A DNA stretch of 34,281 nucleotides. It comes from Sulfurovaceae bacterium. Lineage in GTDB: Bacteria > Campylobacterota > Campylobacteria > Campylobacterales > Sulfurovaceae. The stretch lies in NCBI GenBank assembly GCA_016744315.1, contig JADGER010000007.1, positions 1-34,281 of the forward strand, in the 5' to 3' direction. Positions 1-10,524 of this stretch are shown in pieces (the first letter of the stretch is position 1; each line of letters begins with the position of its first letter). The notes under the pieces were generated by a model. It did no database searches, was not told the origin of the DNA, and worked only from the letters and a program-made list of their open reading frames with translations. The position numbers were made by a program, and so were the translations under genes.

Positions 1-22
1 TAAAATTTCATTTCTACAAGAT

Positions 23-98
23 GGGGAATTAGCTCAGCTGGGAGAGCGCTTCGCTGGCAGCGAAGAGGTCGACGGTTCGATCCCGTTATTCTCCACCA
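23..98 (+). tRNA. tRNA-Ala (anticodon GGC), CCA encoded
   Basis: Cloverleaf readable by eye: acceptor GGGGAAT/ATTCTCC, D-arm AGCTCAGCTGGGAGAGC, anticodon stem-loop CTTCG-CTGGCAG-CGAAG (GGC), T-arm with GGTTCGATCCC, 3' CCA at 96-98. Confidence 0.95.
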
Positions 99-274
99 TT
101 GTAACTTCACAAAATTATCTTAAAAAAATCAAAATATATTATTAGAAATAAGAAAAGACTTAGAATACTATTAAAATTATGGACATTAAGCTCTGTATTA
201 TATAGTGCCTAAATTTTTTAGATAAACCTCATTCTACTAGATAGCAATTAATACTATAAACAAAAAGGACACAA

Positions 275-2011
275 ATGCCATATATAGATTGGATGGGTAA
301 AGAAGATGTACAAAATCATCATAAAAATATTACTTATAAGACGATTGAGTGTAAAGAAGAGATAGGCGATAAAGATAGTGAGAATATGATTATCAAGGGC
401 GATAACCTCTTAGCACTTAAATCACTTTTGCCTTATTATGCCTCTAGTGTCAAGATGATATACATTGACCCACCTTATAATACGGGGAATACTTCGTGGG
501 TTTATAATGATAATATGGATAGTCCTCTTATCAAAAAATGGCTAAACGATACAGTCAATGCCGATGATTTGAGCAGAAGCGACAAATGGCTTTGTATGAT
601 GTATCCACGACTTAAACTTTTGAGAGAACTACTTAAAGATGATGGGGTGATTTTTATCTCTATTGATGATGCAGAAGTAGCACATCTTAGAATGATATGT
701 GATGAGATTTTTGGTTCTGAAAATTTTATAACAGAAGTGATATGGGAAAGAGCTTTTGCCCCAAAGAATGATGCTAAATATTTTTCAGTCAGTCATGATT
801 ATATTTTAGTTTATGCTAAAAAAATTGATAAATGTAAAATAAATAGATTGGCTAGAACAGAAGAAGCAAATAGCCGATATAAAAATCTTGATAATGACCC
901 TAGAGGTATATGGATTTCTGATAATTTAACAGTAAAGACTTATTCTGAAAAATATGATTATCCAATAGAAACACCTAGTGGTAAATTAATTAATCCATCA
1001 ATAGGTTTGTGTTGGCGTGTATCACAAGAAAAACTTAAAGAGTTAGTTGATGATAATAGGATTTGGTTTGGTAAAGAAGGTTCAAATGTACCTCGTCTAA
1101 AAAGATTTTTATCCGATGTTCAAGATGGAATGGTGCCGATTAGTCTTTGGAAACATGGAGAAGTTGGACATAATCAAGAAGCAAAACAAGAAAGTAACAA
1201 AATTTTATTTGATAAAACTCTTTTTGAAACTCCTAAACCAGTAAGGCTAATTCAAAGAATATTACAACTTTCAACATCAAAAGATGACATAATCCTAGAC
1301 TCATTCGCAGGAAGTGGTACAACTGCTCATGCTGTATTGGAACAAAATAAAGAAGATGGTGGAAATCGTAAATTTATATTGATAGAAACTTTGGATTATG
1401 CCAAAGATATAACAGCTGAACGAGTAAAAAGAGTGATACAAGGGTATGATTTTACGGGGAAAGATAAAACTACTTTGTATGAAAATAAACTCACAACGAC
1501 ACAAATATTAAAGCCTGAGACTATGGAAAAAGTATCTAAAGAAGTAAGTAAAATAGTGGAAGATGAAAAGCTAAATTATACAAAGATAGAAAAGACTTTT
1601 AAAGATAATATACTTAAAGTTGAGGGTATTAAAAATATAAAAAGCTTTAAAGATGGCATTGGTGGAGGGTTTAAATATTGTGAATTAAGTTATGATATTT
1701 TTGATGAGTTTGGAGAGCTAAACGCTAATCTTAGCTTTGAGCAAATCGCAAAACATATCTATTTTGTAGAGTTTAAAAAGCCTATAGATAAAAGAGAGAG
1801 AGAAGCTCCTTTTGTAGGTTCATTTAAAGATACTCATATCTATTTTTATGAAAATAAGTTTCTCAATAAAGATTTGACACAAGTGCTAAAAAGAGATAAA
1901 GTCTATAAAAATATTATTATTTATACTACCAAAACCACGGTATCAGACGATATATTAAAAGAGAAAAATATTATCATAAGATATATCCCTTATGACATAA
2001 AGGATAATTAA
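275..2011 (+). CDS. Type III restriction-modification system DNA methyltransferase (Mod), beta-class N6-adenine MTase
   Basis: DPPYNTGN catalytic motif precedes DSFAGSGTTAHAV SAM-binding motif (beta order), with a variable central region. Its stop overlaps the res start (TAATG). Confidence 0.93.
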   Translation: MPYIDWMGKEDVQNHHKNITYKTIECKEEIGDKDSENMIIKGDNLLALKSLLPYYASSVKMIYIDPPYNTGNTSWVYNDNMDSPLIKKWLNDTVNADDLSRSDKWLCMMYPRLKLLRELLKDDGVIFISIDDAEVAHLRMICDEIFGSENFITEVIWERAFAPKNDAKYFSVSHDYILVYAKKIDKCKINRLARTEEANSRYKNLDNDPRGIWISDNLTVKTYSEKYDYPIETPSGKLINPSIGLCWRVSQEKLKELVDDNRIWFGKEGSNVPRLKRFLSDVQDGMVPISLWKHGEVGHNQEAKQESNKILFDKTLFETPKPVRLIQRILQLSTSKDDIILDSFAGSGTTAHAVLEQNKEDGGNRKFILIETLDYAKDITAERVKRVIQGYDFTGKDKTTLYENKLTTTQILKPETMEKVSKEVSKIVEDEKLNYTKIEKTFKDNILKVEGIKNIKSFKDGIGGGFKYCELSYDIFDEFGELNANLSFEQIAKHIYFVEFKKPIDKREREAPFVGSFKDTHIYFYENKFLNKDLTQVLKRDKVYKNIIIYTTKTTVSDDILKEKNIIIRYIPYDIKDN

Positions 2012-4644
2012 TGCTAAAAAGATACCAAAAAAAATCATTAGAAACTTTAGATGCTTTTTGTCAAAAATCACTTAATAGTACACCTACGGAAGCTTTTAGA
2101 GAGATGACTTCAAATCAATATCTTGAAGTAGATGATTATACAAATCCTTATGTATGCCTAAGAGTGCCTACTGGTGGTGGCAAGACACTGATAGCCACAA
2201 AAAGTTTGAGGATTTTGGTTAATGAATATCTAGATAAAAAGTATCATCTTGTTTTTTGGTTAGCCCCAAGTGATAAGATAGTAAGCCAAACACTTGAAGC
2301 ACTCAAAGACAAAAGGCATTTTTACAGACAATCTTTGGATAGGGATTTTGACAATATAAATGTAATGAGTGTCAAAGAGAGTTATAAACAAAAGTTTGAC
2401 CCTCAAAATGAATTGGTGATTATTATTGGTACTATTCAAAGCTTTAGAACAAAGAATAAAGAGGGTAGAAAGTTTTATGATGAAAATGGACATTATTATG
2501 AATTACTAAAATCTTATGATATTAAACCCTCTTTAGACAATGCGATGAAGCATTTTAAACCTATTATTATTCTTGATGAAGCCCATAAGTCTAGCACAGG
2601 ACTTAGTCTCACAAATTTACTTGCGTTAAAGCCCTCATTTATATTGGAGTTTACGGCTACACCAGTGACCAAAACGAGTAAGGCAAAGAGTATCTATGCT
2701 AGTAATATTTTATACAGTGTCAATGCCTCACAACTCAAAAAAGAGAATATGATAAAACTACCTATACTACTAAAAACTATTGATGATACAAAGTTGATAT
2801 TAAAAGAGAGTATTGAAAAAAGAGATTATTTAGAACAGTTGGCAAAGTTGGAGATGATAGTAACAGATAAATATATACGACCTATCAACCTCATAAGAGC
2901 AGATGAAAATAGAGGTAGTGACTCTATGACTTATGATAAAATCAAAGCTATCTTAATGGAAGACTTTAATATAGCAGAAGAGCAGATAGCCATCCAAACT
3001 GGGAACTTAAAAGAGATAGATAGCGTTGATTTATTAAGTGATAGTTGTAAGATAAGATATATTATCACAGTAGATGCACTCAAAGAGGGGTGGGATTGTC
3101 CTTTTGCGTATATCCTTAGTGTCGTATCTAATATGCAATCAAAAACAGCAATAGAACAGCTTATCGGTAGAGTGCTAAGAATGCCCTATATAGAAGAGAA
3201 AAATAAAAAAGAGTTGGGTTATAGTTTTGTTTATGTAAAAAGTGAAAACTTTGAAGAGGTGGCTTCTAGTATCGGAGATACACTTATAAAGAGTGGATTT
3301 GAAGAGTTTGAAGCTAAGGTAAGTATAAATAATACAGACGATACCAATGAGTTTATGGGAGAATTAGGTGGTATATTTGGAGCAGATTTATATGAAGATA
3401 GACAAATAGAAGTAGATGATATAGATTTAGAAGAATTAAACAAACCATCTATCTCTCCTTATATAAATTATAATAATGAGACTAAAGAATTAACTATTAT
3501 TAAAATGCCTACAGCTTCAAAAAGAGAAGCATTTATTAAAAGTGTTCAAAAAATTGTACCTGATAATAAAAGAGATGAAGTTGAAAAAATAGTTAGAGAT
3601 TTAGAAAAACTAAACAGTGATAAATTAGATTTGATTACAGATATAGTATTACCTAGACTATTGATAAATAAAGGTGGTGAAGAGATAGAATTTGAAGAGA
3701 GTTTAATATTAGAGTATATTGATATAACAGATAAAGAGTTGATACAAAATGCTTCTTTGACACTTGACGAATTTAGTGTAAATATAGAAGAGCATATAGG
3801 ACAAATTGATATAACTCAAAGTAATAAACTCTCAATAATAGAAGTAACAACAAAAAATTCTCTTTTTGATGCACAAGAAAATAGTTATATATCAGATGTA
3901 ATCAATGAATATGGTATCAAAGTAGATGATAAATCAAATATAGCTAAATTATCAGTGGGTATATCCAAACTTATTAGAGATGAAAATAGTGATATATTAA
4001 AAATAATAAGTTCAGAGCAACTTAATCAGTTTGTCTCTTTAGTCATAATTAATTTAATAGATGAGAGAGAAGATATAAATATTTATATCTGTGAAAATCA
4101 TCAATATCAGCTAAAAAGAGCCATATTAATTAAATTAAATAAAATGATATTTGAATCTAAAAATCTAAGTTTTAATAATCTTTTAAATATTAATAGTTTT
4201 ACTACAAATATAGAAAGTGTATTTACACTCAATAACTATAAACCAAATGAAGATTCAAGAAGTTCAAGCTTTAATAAACATCAATATAAATATGCTGATA
4301 AATTTGATAGTAATGAAGAGTATATCTGTGCAAAATATATTGATAATTTACCACAAGTGACAACATGGATTAAAAATATATCTGGAAATTATGGAAACTC
4401 TTTTTGGTTACAAACTTCGACAGATAAGTTTTATCCTGATTTTATTATTAAACTAGATAATGGCAAGACAATAGTTGCAGAGTACAAAGGTGAGCATCTT
4501 AAAACCAATAATGATAGCAAAGAGAAAGAGATTATTGGTAATGCCTTTGCTTCATTAACTGATAATATTGAGTTTTTGATGTTATATAAAGATGACTATA
4601 AGAATAAATTGGATGAGGTAATTAAGGCTAAAACCAAGCATTGA
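2011..4644 (+). CDS. Type III restriction endonuclease subunit (Res), SF2 helicase plus PD-(D/E)xK nuclease
   Basis: Walker A TGGGKT, DEAH box (IILDEAHKS), TATP motif, C-terminal YPDFIIKLDNGKTIVAEYKGEH nuclease motif. Directly follows mod. Confidence 0.93.
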   Translation: MLKRYQKKSLETLDAFCQKSLNSTPTEAFREMTSNQYLEVDDYTNPYVCLRVPTGGGKTLIATKSLRILVNEYLDKKYHLVFWLAPSDKIVSQTLEALKDKRHFYRQSLDRDFDNINVMSVKESYKQKFDPQNELVIIIGTIQSFRTKNKEGRKFYDENGHYYELLKSYDIKPSLDNAMKHFKPIIILDEAHKSSTGLSLTNLLALKPSFILEFTATPVTKTSKAKSIYASNILYSVNASQLKKENMIKLPILLKTIDDTKLILKESIEKRDYLEQLAKLEMIVTDKYIRPINLIRADENRGSDSMTYDKIKAILMEDFNIAEEQIAIQTGNLKEIDSVDLLSDSCKIRYIITVDALKEGWDCPFAYILSVVSNMQSKTAIEQLIGRVLRMPYIEEKNKKELGYSFVYVKSENFEEVASSIGDTLIKSGFEEFEAKVSINNTDDTNEFMGELGGIFGADLYEDRQIEVDDIDLEELNKPSISPYINYNNETKELTIIKMPTASKREAFIKSVQKIVPDNKRDEVEKIVRDLEKLNSDKLDLITDIVLPRLLINKGGEEIEFEESLILEYIDITDKELIQNASLTLDEFSVNIEEHIGQIDITQSNKLSIIEVTTKNSLFDAQENSYISDVINEYGIKVDDKSNIAKLSVGISKLIRDENSDILKIISSEQLNQFVSLVIINLIDEREDINIYICENHQYQLKRAILIKLNKMIFESKNLSFNNLLNINSFTTNIESVFTLNNYKPNEDSRSSSFNKHQYKYADKFDSNEEYICAKYIDNLPQVTTWIKNISGNYGNSFWLQTSTDKFYPDFIIKLDNGKTIVAEYKGEHLKTNNDSKEKEIIGNAFASLTDNIEFLMLYKDDYKNKLDEVIKAKTKH

Positions 4645-4681
4645 TATAAGGTAAGTAAAGTACTGTATATAAAAGAAAGAT

Positions 4682-4710
4682 TCTAGCTAGAAAAAACTCT
4701 TCTAGCTAGA
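4682..4710 (-). terminator. Hairpin terminator for the nuo operon
   Basis: TCTAGCTAGA (4682-4691), 9-nt loop, TCTAGCTAGA (4701-4710). On the minus strand it is followed by U-rich TCTTTCTTTTATA. Lies between the convergent res and nuoN stops. Confidence 0.6.
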
Positions 4711-4720
4711 GATGTAAAAA

Positions 4721-6211
4721 TTAATAACCGCTTGCACTTACCATATAGAAGATATATGAGATAAGAGGTTGCATAAAGAAGACTGAACCAACGGTTGCAG
4801 CGACTGCTATACCAATAATTGTCATCAATGGTTTAGATGCATTATAATAAACTGTATTATCATTTTCAACAGGGTCATATAAGAACATATAGACAATTAG
4901 TTTCAAGTAATAAAATGCAGCTATCGCAGAGTTAAGACCCATAACAACAGCTAACCAAATATATCCTGCATCAACTGCTGCACTCATAATATAGATTTTA
5001 CCCCAAAATATAGAGAATGGAGGAACACCTGCAAGTGAAAGCATAAAGAGTCCCATTACAACTGCACCCATTGGCATAATTTTAACTAATCCTGCAAATT
5101 TCTCGTAAGGGTGGTCATATCTTTCATGGAAAATTCTGTTTTTGTGACGACTAATCCATAACATTGCAAATGCACCAAGGTTTGTGAACATAAAGAGTCC
5201 ATAATAGAGGAATATCCCTGTATTTCCTTTGGTTGTATCAAGTGCCAAAGCAGCCATTACAAAACCTGCATGAGAGATAGAACTATATGCTAACATTCTT
5301 TTAACATCTTGCTGTACTAATGCCATCATATTTGAAAGAGTCATAGTAAGTACTGCGAGTATTAAAATCAAAATTCTAACCCACTCAACACCTAAATCAA
5401 TATACATACCAAAGATACGCATAGCTACTACAAATACTGCTATCTTAGGTACTATAGACATATAACCTGCTAAAGGAGCAGACGCACCCTCGTAAACATC
5501 AGGAGTCCAAGTATGGAAAGGGAAAAGAGAGAGTTTAAATGCAAATGCTGCAAGTAAAAATATTGACCCACCCAAAATTGTACCCATAACCGCAGGTTCA
5601 TTAATTCTATCTTGGAGAACATCTGCAACTTGGTATAACTCAATACTTCCTGTAAGTGCATAAATAATAGCAGAACCCATAACAAAGAAACCTGCTGCTA
5701 ATGCACCCATTGTAAAGTACTTCACTGCTGCTTCATACGAGTTGTTTCTATTATGAAGAGCAATAAGTGTATAAAGAGACAAAGATGCTGTTTCGATACC
5801 AACAAAAATAAGAACAAGATTATCACTTGCAACCATAAACTGGAATCCTGCAATCATAAACAAAAAGAGTGCAAAAAATTCAGGATATGAATACTCATGA
5901 AACCTTTTAGATGTTAATGCTAATGGGATAAACAGTATAGATGCTGCTAATATAAGAAGCTGTGAAATAATAGCAACACCATCAATAAGCATTACATCAA
6001 AAAAACCTCGTTCATTGACATTGAGTCCCATTACAGAACCAAAGTCAACAAATAGTATCAATATAGTCATCATAACATACAAAGACTTATGTAGGCCATC
6101 TTTGAATAGATCAATAATTAAAATAATCAATCCACCTGCTATAGCAATTAACATTGGTGATAAAGTTACCAAGTTTAGGGAAGCTAAACTTACATTAATA
6201 GGTTCTAACAT
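4721..6211 (-). CDS. nuoN: NADH-quinone oxidoreductase subunit N
   Basis: Antiporter-like multi-TM protein (YSSISHAGFVMAAL, FPFHTWTPDVYEGASAPL); last gene of the operon. Confidence 0.95.
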   Translation of the reverse strand: MLEPINVSLASLNLVTLSPMLIAIAGGLIILIIDLFKDGLHKSLYVMMTILILFVDFGSVMGLNVNERGFFDVMLIDGVAIISQLLILAASILFIPLALTSKRFHEYSYPEFFALFLFMIAGFQFMVASDNLVLIFVGIETASLSLYTLIALHNRNNSYEAAVKYFTMGALAAGFFVMGSAIIYALTGSIELYQVADVLQDRINEPAVMGTILGGSIFLLAAFAFKLSLFPFHTWTPDVYEGASAPLAGYMSIVPKIAVFVVAMRIFGMYIDLGVEWVRILILILAVLTMTLSNMMALVQQDVKRMLAYSSISHAGFVMAALALDTTKGNTGIFLYYGLFMFTNLGAFAMLWISRHKNRIFHERYDHPYEKFAGLVKIMPMGAVVMGLFMLSLAGVPPFSIFWGKIYIMSAAVDAGYIWLAVVMGLNSAIAAFYYLKLIVYMFLYDPVENDNTVYYNASKPLMTIIGIAVAATVGSVFFMQPLISYIFYMVSASGY

Positions 6212-7737
6212 TATTCTGCCTCCTTCGTTTGTTTGCTGAGAATTATTGTCTCTTTGGCTTCAGGTGTCTGAGCCTTCTCTTCCATAAAGTTTAGTAGTGC
6301 TTTAACACTTGTATCAATAGGTGCTAACACTGGTTTAGGATATACACCTAACCATACAACAATTATAACAAGAGGAACTAATGCAGTCATTTCTCTAGCA
6401 TTTAAATCTGGAAGATTTCTATTTGCTTCATTTGTTATAGGACCAAAGAATGTTCTCTTAAAGAGTCTAAGCATATACATAGCCCCAATAATAATTGTTG
6501 TTCCTGCAAGAACTGTTGCTACTGGAGATACTTGATAGAATCCAAGAAGTACCAAAAACTCTCCAACAAATCCTATAGTAAGTGGTAAACCAACCGATGC
6601 CATTAGCATAATCCCGAAGATTACAGCATATTTTGGCATCACCGCAGCCAAGCCACCAAACTCGCTCATCTCTTTGGTATGTCGTCTATCATAGATAACA
6701 CCAACTAACATAAACAAAGCCCCTGATACAATACCGTGAGAGAGCATCAAAAAGACAGAACCACTAATACCTTCTGCATTCATAGCAAATGTACCTAGAA
6801 CGATAACACCCATATGTGATACAGATGAGTATGCAATAACTTGTTTCATATCTTCTTGAGCATATGCTACCATAGCGGTATAGATAATCATAATAACTGC
6901 TAAGACTGTCATAAATGGTATCATCATTACTGACGCATCAGGAAATAGCGGTAATGAAAATCTAATAAAACCATAAGTACCCATTTTAAGAAGTACCGCT
7001 GCAAGAATTACAGAACCTATTGTTGGTGCTTGACCGTGAGCGTACGGCAACCAAGTATGGAATGGAAACATTGGAACTTTGATAGCAAAGCCAGCAAAGA
7101 ATGCCATAAAGAGCCAAATTTGGTAATTAACAGGTAACACAAGTGCATACCAATCAGTAATAGAGAAACTCCACACACCAGAAACACTATAATAAAGATA
7201 TGCAATAAAGAGCATACCTACAAGCATTATAAGGGAACCTGTAAATGTATATAAGAAGAATTTAATTGACGCATAGATTCTTCTTGGTCCACCCCAAGCA
7301 CCAATAATATAAAGCATTGGTACCAAAGAGAGTTCCCAAAAGAGGTAAAATACAATAGCATCAAGAGCAACAAAAACACCTATCATCGTCATCTCTAAAA
7401 AGAGAAGAGAGATAATCATGTTTTTAACATCTTTTTCTATATTCATACCAATCATACCAAGAAGTGTCATCAAGGCAGCCATAATCACAATAAAGAGACT
7501 AATACCATCAACACCAACATAATAATTGATACCAAAATCAGGAACCAAAGGAATCAGTTCAACAAACTGCATTCCTGCATTAGTTCCATCAAAACTCATC
7601 CAGAGCCAAATAGCAAGTAGTAACTCCACTGTAGCTACACTAATACCATAGACCCTAGCACTACTTTTATCAACTACAAATCCTAGCAATCCTGCGACTG
7701 CGGGGAAGAATATTAATACACTTAAAATATTATCCAT
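6211..7737 (-). CDS. nuoM: NADH-quinone oxidoreductase subunit M
   Basis: Antiporter-like subunit (FPFHTWLPYAHGQAPTIGSVILAAVLLKMGTYG, AYSSVSHMGVIVLG). Confidence 0.96.
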   Translation of the reverse strand: MDNILSVLIFFPAVAGLLGFVVDKSSARVYGISVATVELLLAIWLWMSFDGTNAGMQFVELIPLVPDFGINYYVGVDGISLFIVIMAALMTLLGMIGMNIEKDVKNMIISLLFLEMTMIGVFVALDAIVFYLFWELSLVPMLYIIGAWGGPRRIYASIKFFLYTFTGSLIMLVGMLFIAYLYYSVSGVWSFSITDWYALVLPVNYQIWLFMAFFAGFAIKVPMFPFHTWLPYAHGQAPTIGSVILAAVLLKMGTYGFIRFSLPLFPDASVMMIPFMTVLAVIMIIYTAMVAYAQEDMKQVIAYSSVSHMGVIVLGTFAMNAEGISGSVFLMLSHGIVSGALFMLVGVIYDRRHTKEMSEFGGLAAVMPKYAVIFGIMLMASVGLPLTIGFVGEFLVLLGFYQVSPVATVLAGTTIIIGAMYMLRLFKRTFFGPITNEANRNLPDLNAREMTALVPLVIIVVWLGVYPKPVLAPIDTSVKALLNFMEEKAQTPEAKETIILSKQTKEAE

Positions 7738-7749
7738 TTATACTTCTCC

Positions 7750-9657
7750 TTAAGCTATTAACGCAGTAACTGCTGCGACGAGTAGCATCAAGACTAAACC
7801 TACTGCCATCCAATTAAGATAGTTAGAGAGGTTACCTGTCTGCATTTTTCTTGTTTGATCTCCACCTTTGAAGAAGAGATACGCAATTGCATCAACGCTA
7901 GCATCGATAATTTTCATATCTACTGATTTCCACATGATGTGTGATAAGAGGTAGTATGGTTTAGAAATAAACTCAGCATAAAATTGTGGAATATAGTATT
8001 GGTTTTTCAAGAGTTGATATATGAAACTATTTTCACATTTTTCATCTCTTTTAAGACCATTTCCATATTTTTTCCAAGCAAGTACAATACCACCAACTGC
8101 AAAAATAAGAACTAATATACCCAAATAAATTGCTAGATGATGAGTATGTTCACTCATTACATAGTCTGGCATAAGAGGTGAACTTGTAACAAACTCTTGA
8201 AATGCTCCTTGGAAGAATCCAGCAATAATTGCAAGTAATGCCAAAGGACTCATTGCAACTAATACAAATTTATACATTTCATGTGGATGAATATCAAACT
8301 CTTTATATCTTTCATCACCATCAAATGTTAAGAATACTTGTCTAAAGCTATAGAATGCTGTCATACCAGCAGTTACTACAAGCATAGCCCATAAAAAGAG
8401 TGTACCTTCATTGAATGCTGTTTCAATAATTGCATCTTTTGAGAAGAAACCAGCAAGTGGTGGAATACCAGCAAGAGCAATAGAAGCGATACCCATATAA
8501 AGATAAGTACCTCTCATCACTTTTTTAAGTCCACCCATTTTGAAGATGTCAAGCTCATCATGCATAGCATGCATAACATTACCTGCACCCAAGAATAACA
8601 ATGCCTTAAAGAATGCGTGTGCTGCAAGGTGGAAAAGTGCTATCCAATACGCACCAAGTCCAGCCGCTGCAAACATATACCCTAACTGTGAAAGTGTAGA
8701 ATACGCAATAATTCGTTTAAGGTCTCTATTAACCAATGCCATAGATGCAGCAAAAAATGCCACAAATGTACCAAGAGCTGCAATAAAGAAACTTACTTCA
8801 GAAACTTCAGGCATAGAATAAAGAGGATTTGCACGAATAACAAGGAAAACCCCTGCTGTTACCATTGTAGCTGCGTGAATCAATGCAGATACTGGTGTAG
8901 GACCTTCCATTGCATCTGTAAGCCAAGTATGCAGTGGAAACTGTGCTGATTTACCCATAGCACCAATAAAGAGTGCAATGGCTGCAAGTGTTAAGACAGA
9001 CTCATCTAAATATGGCAATGCTGCAAATACAACATCATACTGAAGTGACCCTGTGTTCCAATAAAGAACAAAAATACCAACTAGCATCGCAAGGTCAGCT
9101 ATACGGTTAACAATAAATGCTTCGTTTGCTGCCCAAGATGGAGAGATAGATGGATTAACTTCTGGAGACTCATCTTTTTTGTGATACCAAAAACCAATAA
9201 GTAACCAAGAACAAACACCAACACCTTCCCAACCAATAAAGAGTCCAGCAAAGTTATCACTCATAACAAGTACTAACATTGAGAAAACAAATGCTGATAG
9301 GTAAGAGAAGAATCTATTAAAACTCTTGTCGTGATCCATATATCCTATAGAATAAATATGAACAACTGTTGATACCAAAGTAACAACAACCATCATAGTT
9401 ACACTTACATGGTCAACCACAAATCCAAATGGAATAGCTAAATCACCTGCAGAAATCCAATCCATCATGGTTACATGAATACCATGCCCAGTTTGGACAA
9501 CATAGGCTGCTAAAATAGCTGAAGCAACAAAAGAGGTTGCTAAAAGTAAAGAGGCAATAACTCCAACAAAGGTCTTTTTAGGACTCATCCCAAAAAGAGC
9601 AGCAAAAAGAGAACTCACTAACGGTGCAAAAAGTGCAATATATACAAACTTTTCCAT
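7750..9657 (-). CDS. nuoL: NADH-quinone oxidoreductase subunit L
   Basis: FPLHTWLTDAMEGPTPVSALIHAATMVTAGVFL and FIGWEGVGVCSWLLIGFWY signatures; C-terminal extension. Confidence 0.97.
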   Translation of the reverse strand: MEKFVYIALFAPLVSSLFAALFGMSPKKTFVGVIASLLLATSFVASAILAAYVVQTGHGIHVTMMDWISAGDLAIPFGFVVDHVSVTMMVVVTLVSTVVHIYSIGYMDHDKSFNRFFSYLSAFVFSMLVLVMSDNFAGLFIGWEGVGVCSWLLIGFWYHKKDESPEVNPSISPSWAANEAFIVNRIADLAMLVGIFVLYWNTGSLQYDVVFAALPYLDESVLTLAAIALFIGAMGKSAQFPLHTWLTDAMEGPTPVSALIHAATMVTAGVFLVIRANPLYSMPEVSEVSFFIAALGTFVAFFAASMALVNRDLKRIIAYSTLSQLGYMFAAAGLGAYWIALFHLAAHAFFKALLFLGAGNVMHAMHDELDIFKMGGLKKVMRGTYLYMGIASIALAGIPPLAGFFSKDAIIETAFNEGTLFLWAMLVVTAGMTAFYSFRQVFLTFDGDERYKEFDIHPHEMYKFVLVAMSPLALLAIIAGFFQGAFQEFVTSSPLMPDYVMSEHTHHLAIYLGILVLIFAVGGIVLAWKKYGNGLKRDEKCENSFIYQLLKNQYYIPQFYAEFISKPYYLLSHIMWKSVDMKIIDASVDAIAYLFFKGGDQTRKMQTGNLSNYLNWMAVGLVLMLLVAAVTALIA

Positions 9658-9659
9658 TA

Positions 9660-9962
9660 CTACCCTTTCATTGAAGCTAAATCATCAAGATCAAGCGTTC
9701 CAAATTTTTTGTAAAGGACTATAAGTAGTCCCAATCCAACCGCAACTTCACTTGCAGCAACTGCAATAATAAAGAATGCAAACATCTGCCCTGTTAAATC
9801 ATGGTAATAATATGATGCTGCTGCAAAAGCTATATTTGCAGAATTTAACATTATCTCTGTAGCAAAGAAGAGCATCAAAAGATTTCTTCTTCTAATAACT
9901 CCTACAAAACCAATTGCAAAAAGCAAACCTGAGAGTATAAGGTAATGACTAAGACCTATCAT
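9660..9962 (-). CDS. nuoK: NADH-quinone oxidoreductase subunit K
   Basis: 100-aa three-TM protein (FFATEIMLNSANIAF, AASEVAVGLGLLI). Confidence 0.96.
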   Translation of the reverse strand: MIGLSHYLILSGLLFAIGFVGVIRRRNLLMLFFATEIMLNSANIAFAAASYYYHDLTGQMFAFFIIAVAASEVAVGLGLLIVLYKKFGTLDLDDLASMKG

Positions 9963-10513
9963 TTTGTATCCTCCTGTGAGATGACTTTGTCATCGTTTGT
10001 AGTTAAACTATGATCCATCTTTTTACCTGCAAGAATAATACCTGCAATCATAGCAACCAAAAGCATCACCGCAGCTACCTCAAAAGGAACAAGATATTTA
10101 GTAAAGAGTACTAAACCAACTGCTTGTGCATTTCCTACTCCCTCTACAACAGGATACATAGCTTGAATATTTTCAGAAAATACAGGAGCAGCAAAAATAA
10201 TTACTAGCATAAGTGCTACCATACCACCCAAGAAAAATACTAAAGCATCATTTGTTGTTTTTTCTTTGATATCTCTTGTTGCATCAAAAAACATCATGGC
10301 AAATGCATATAGAGCCATTACAGCTCCTACATAAACAATAAGTTGAACAACTCCTAAAAAATCTGCTCCTAACATGAAGAAGAAACCTGAAATCAAAACC
10401 ATTCCTGCTGCCAATGAAGTCATCGCATACAGTATATTTTTACTTAAAACCGTCACTAAAAAAAGTCCTATTGTAAGGACTGAAAATAGATAAAAGGCTA
10501 TTTGCTCATACAT
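9959..10513 (-). CDS. nuoJ: NADH-quinone oxidoreductase subunit J
   Basis: VVQLIVYVGAVMALYAFAMMFFD motif; position between nuoI and nuoK. Confidence 0.95.
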   Translation of the reverse strand: MYEQIAFYLFSVLTIGLFLVTVLSKNILYAMTSLAAGMVLISGFFFMLGADFLGVVQLIVYVGAVMALYAFAMMFFDATRDIKEKTTNDALVFFLGGMVALMLVIIFAAPVFSENIQAMYPVVEGVGNAQAVGLVLFTKYLVPFEVAAVMLLVAMIAGIILAGKKMDHSLTTNDDKVISQEDTK

Positions 10514-10524
10514 TCTTTCTCCTT

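Noticed and set aside
23-4720. tRNA-integrated genomic island with att repeats
   Set aside because: No repeat of the tRNA-Ala 3' end was seen near 4640-4720 and no integrase is present; placement next to a tRNA is only suggestive.
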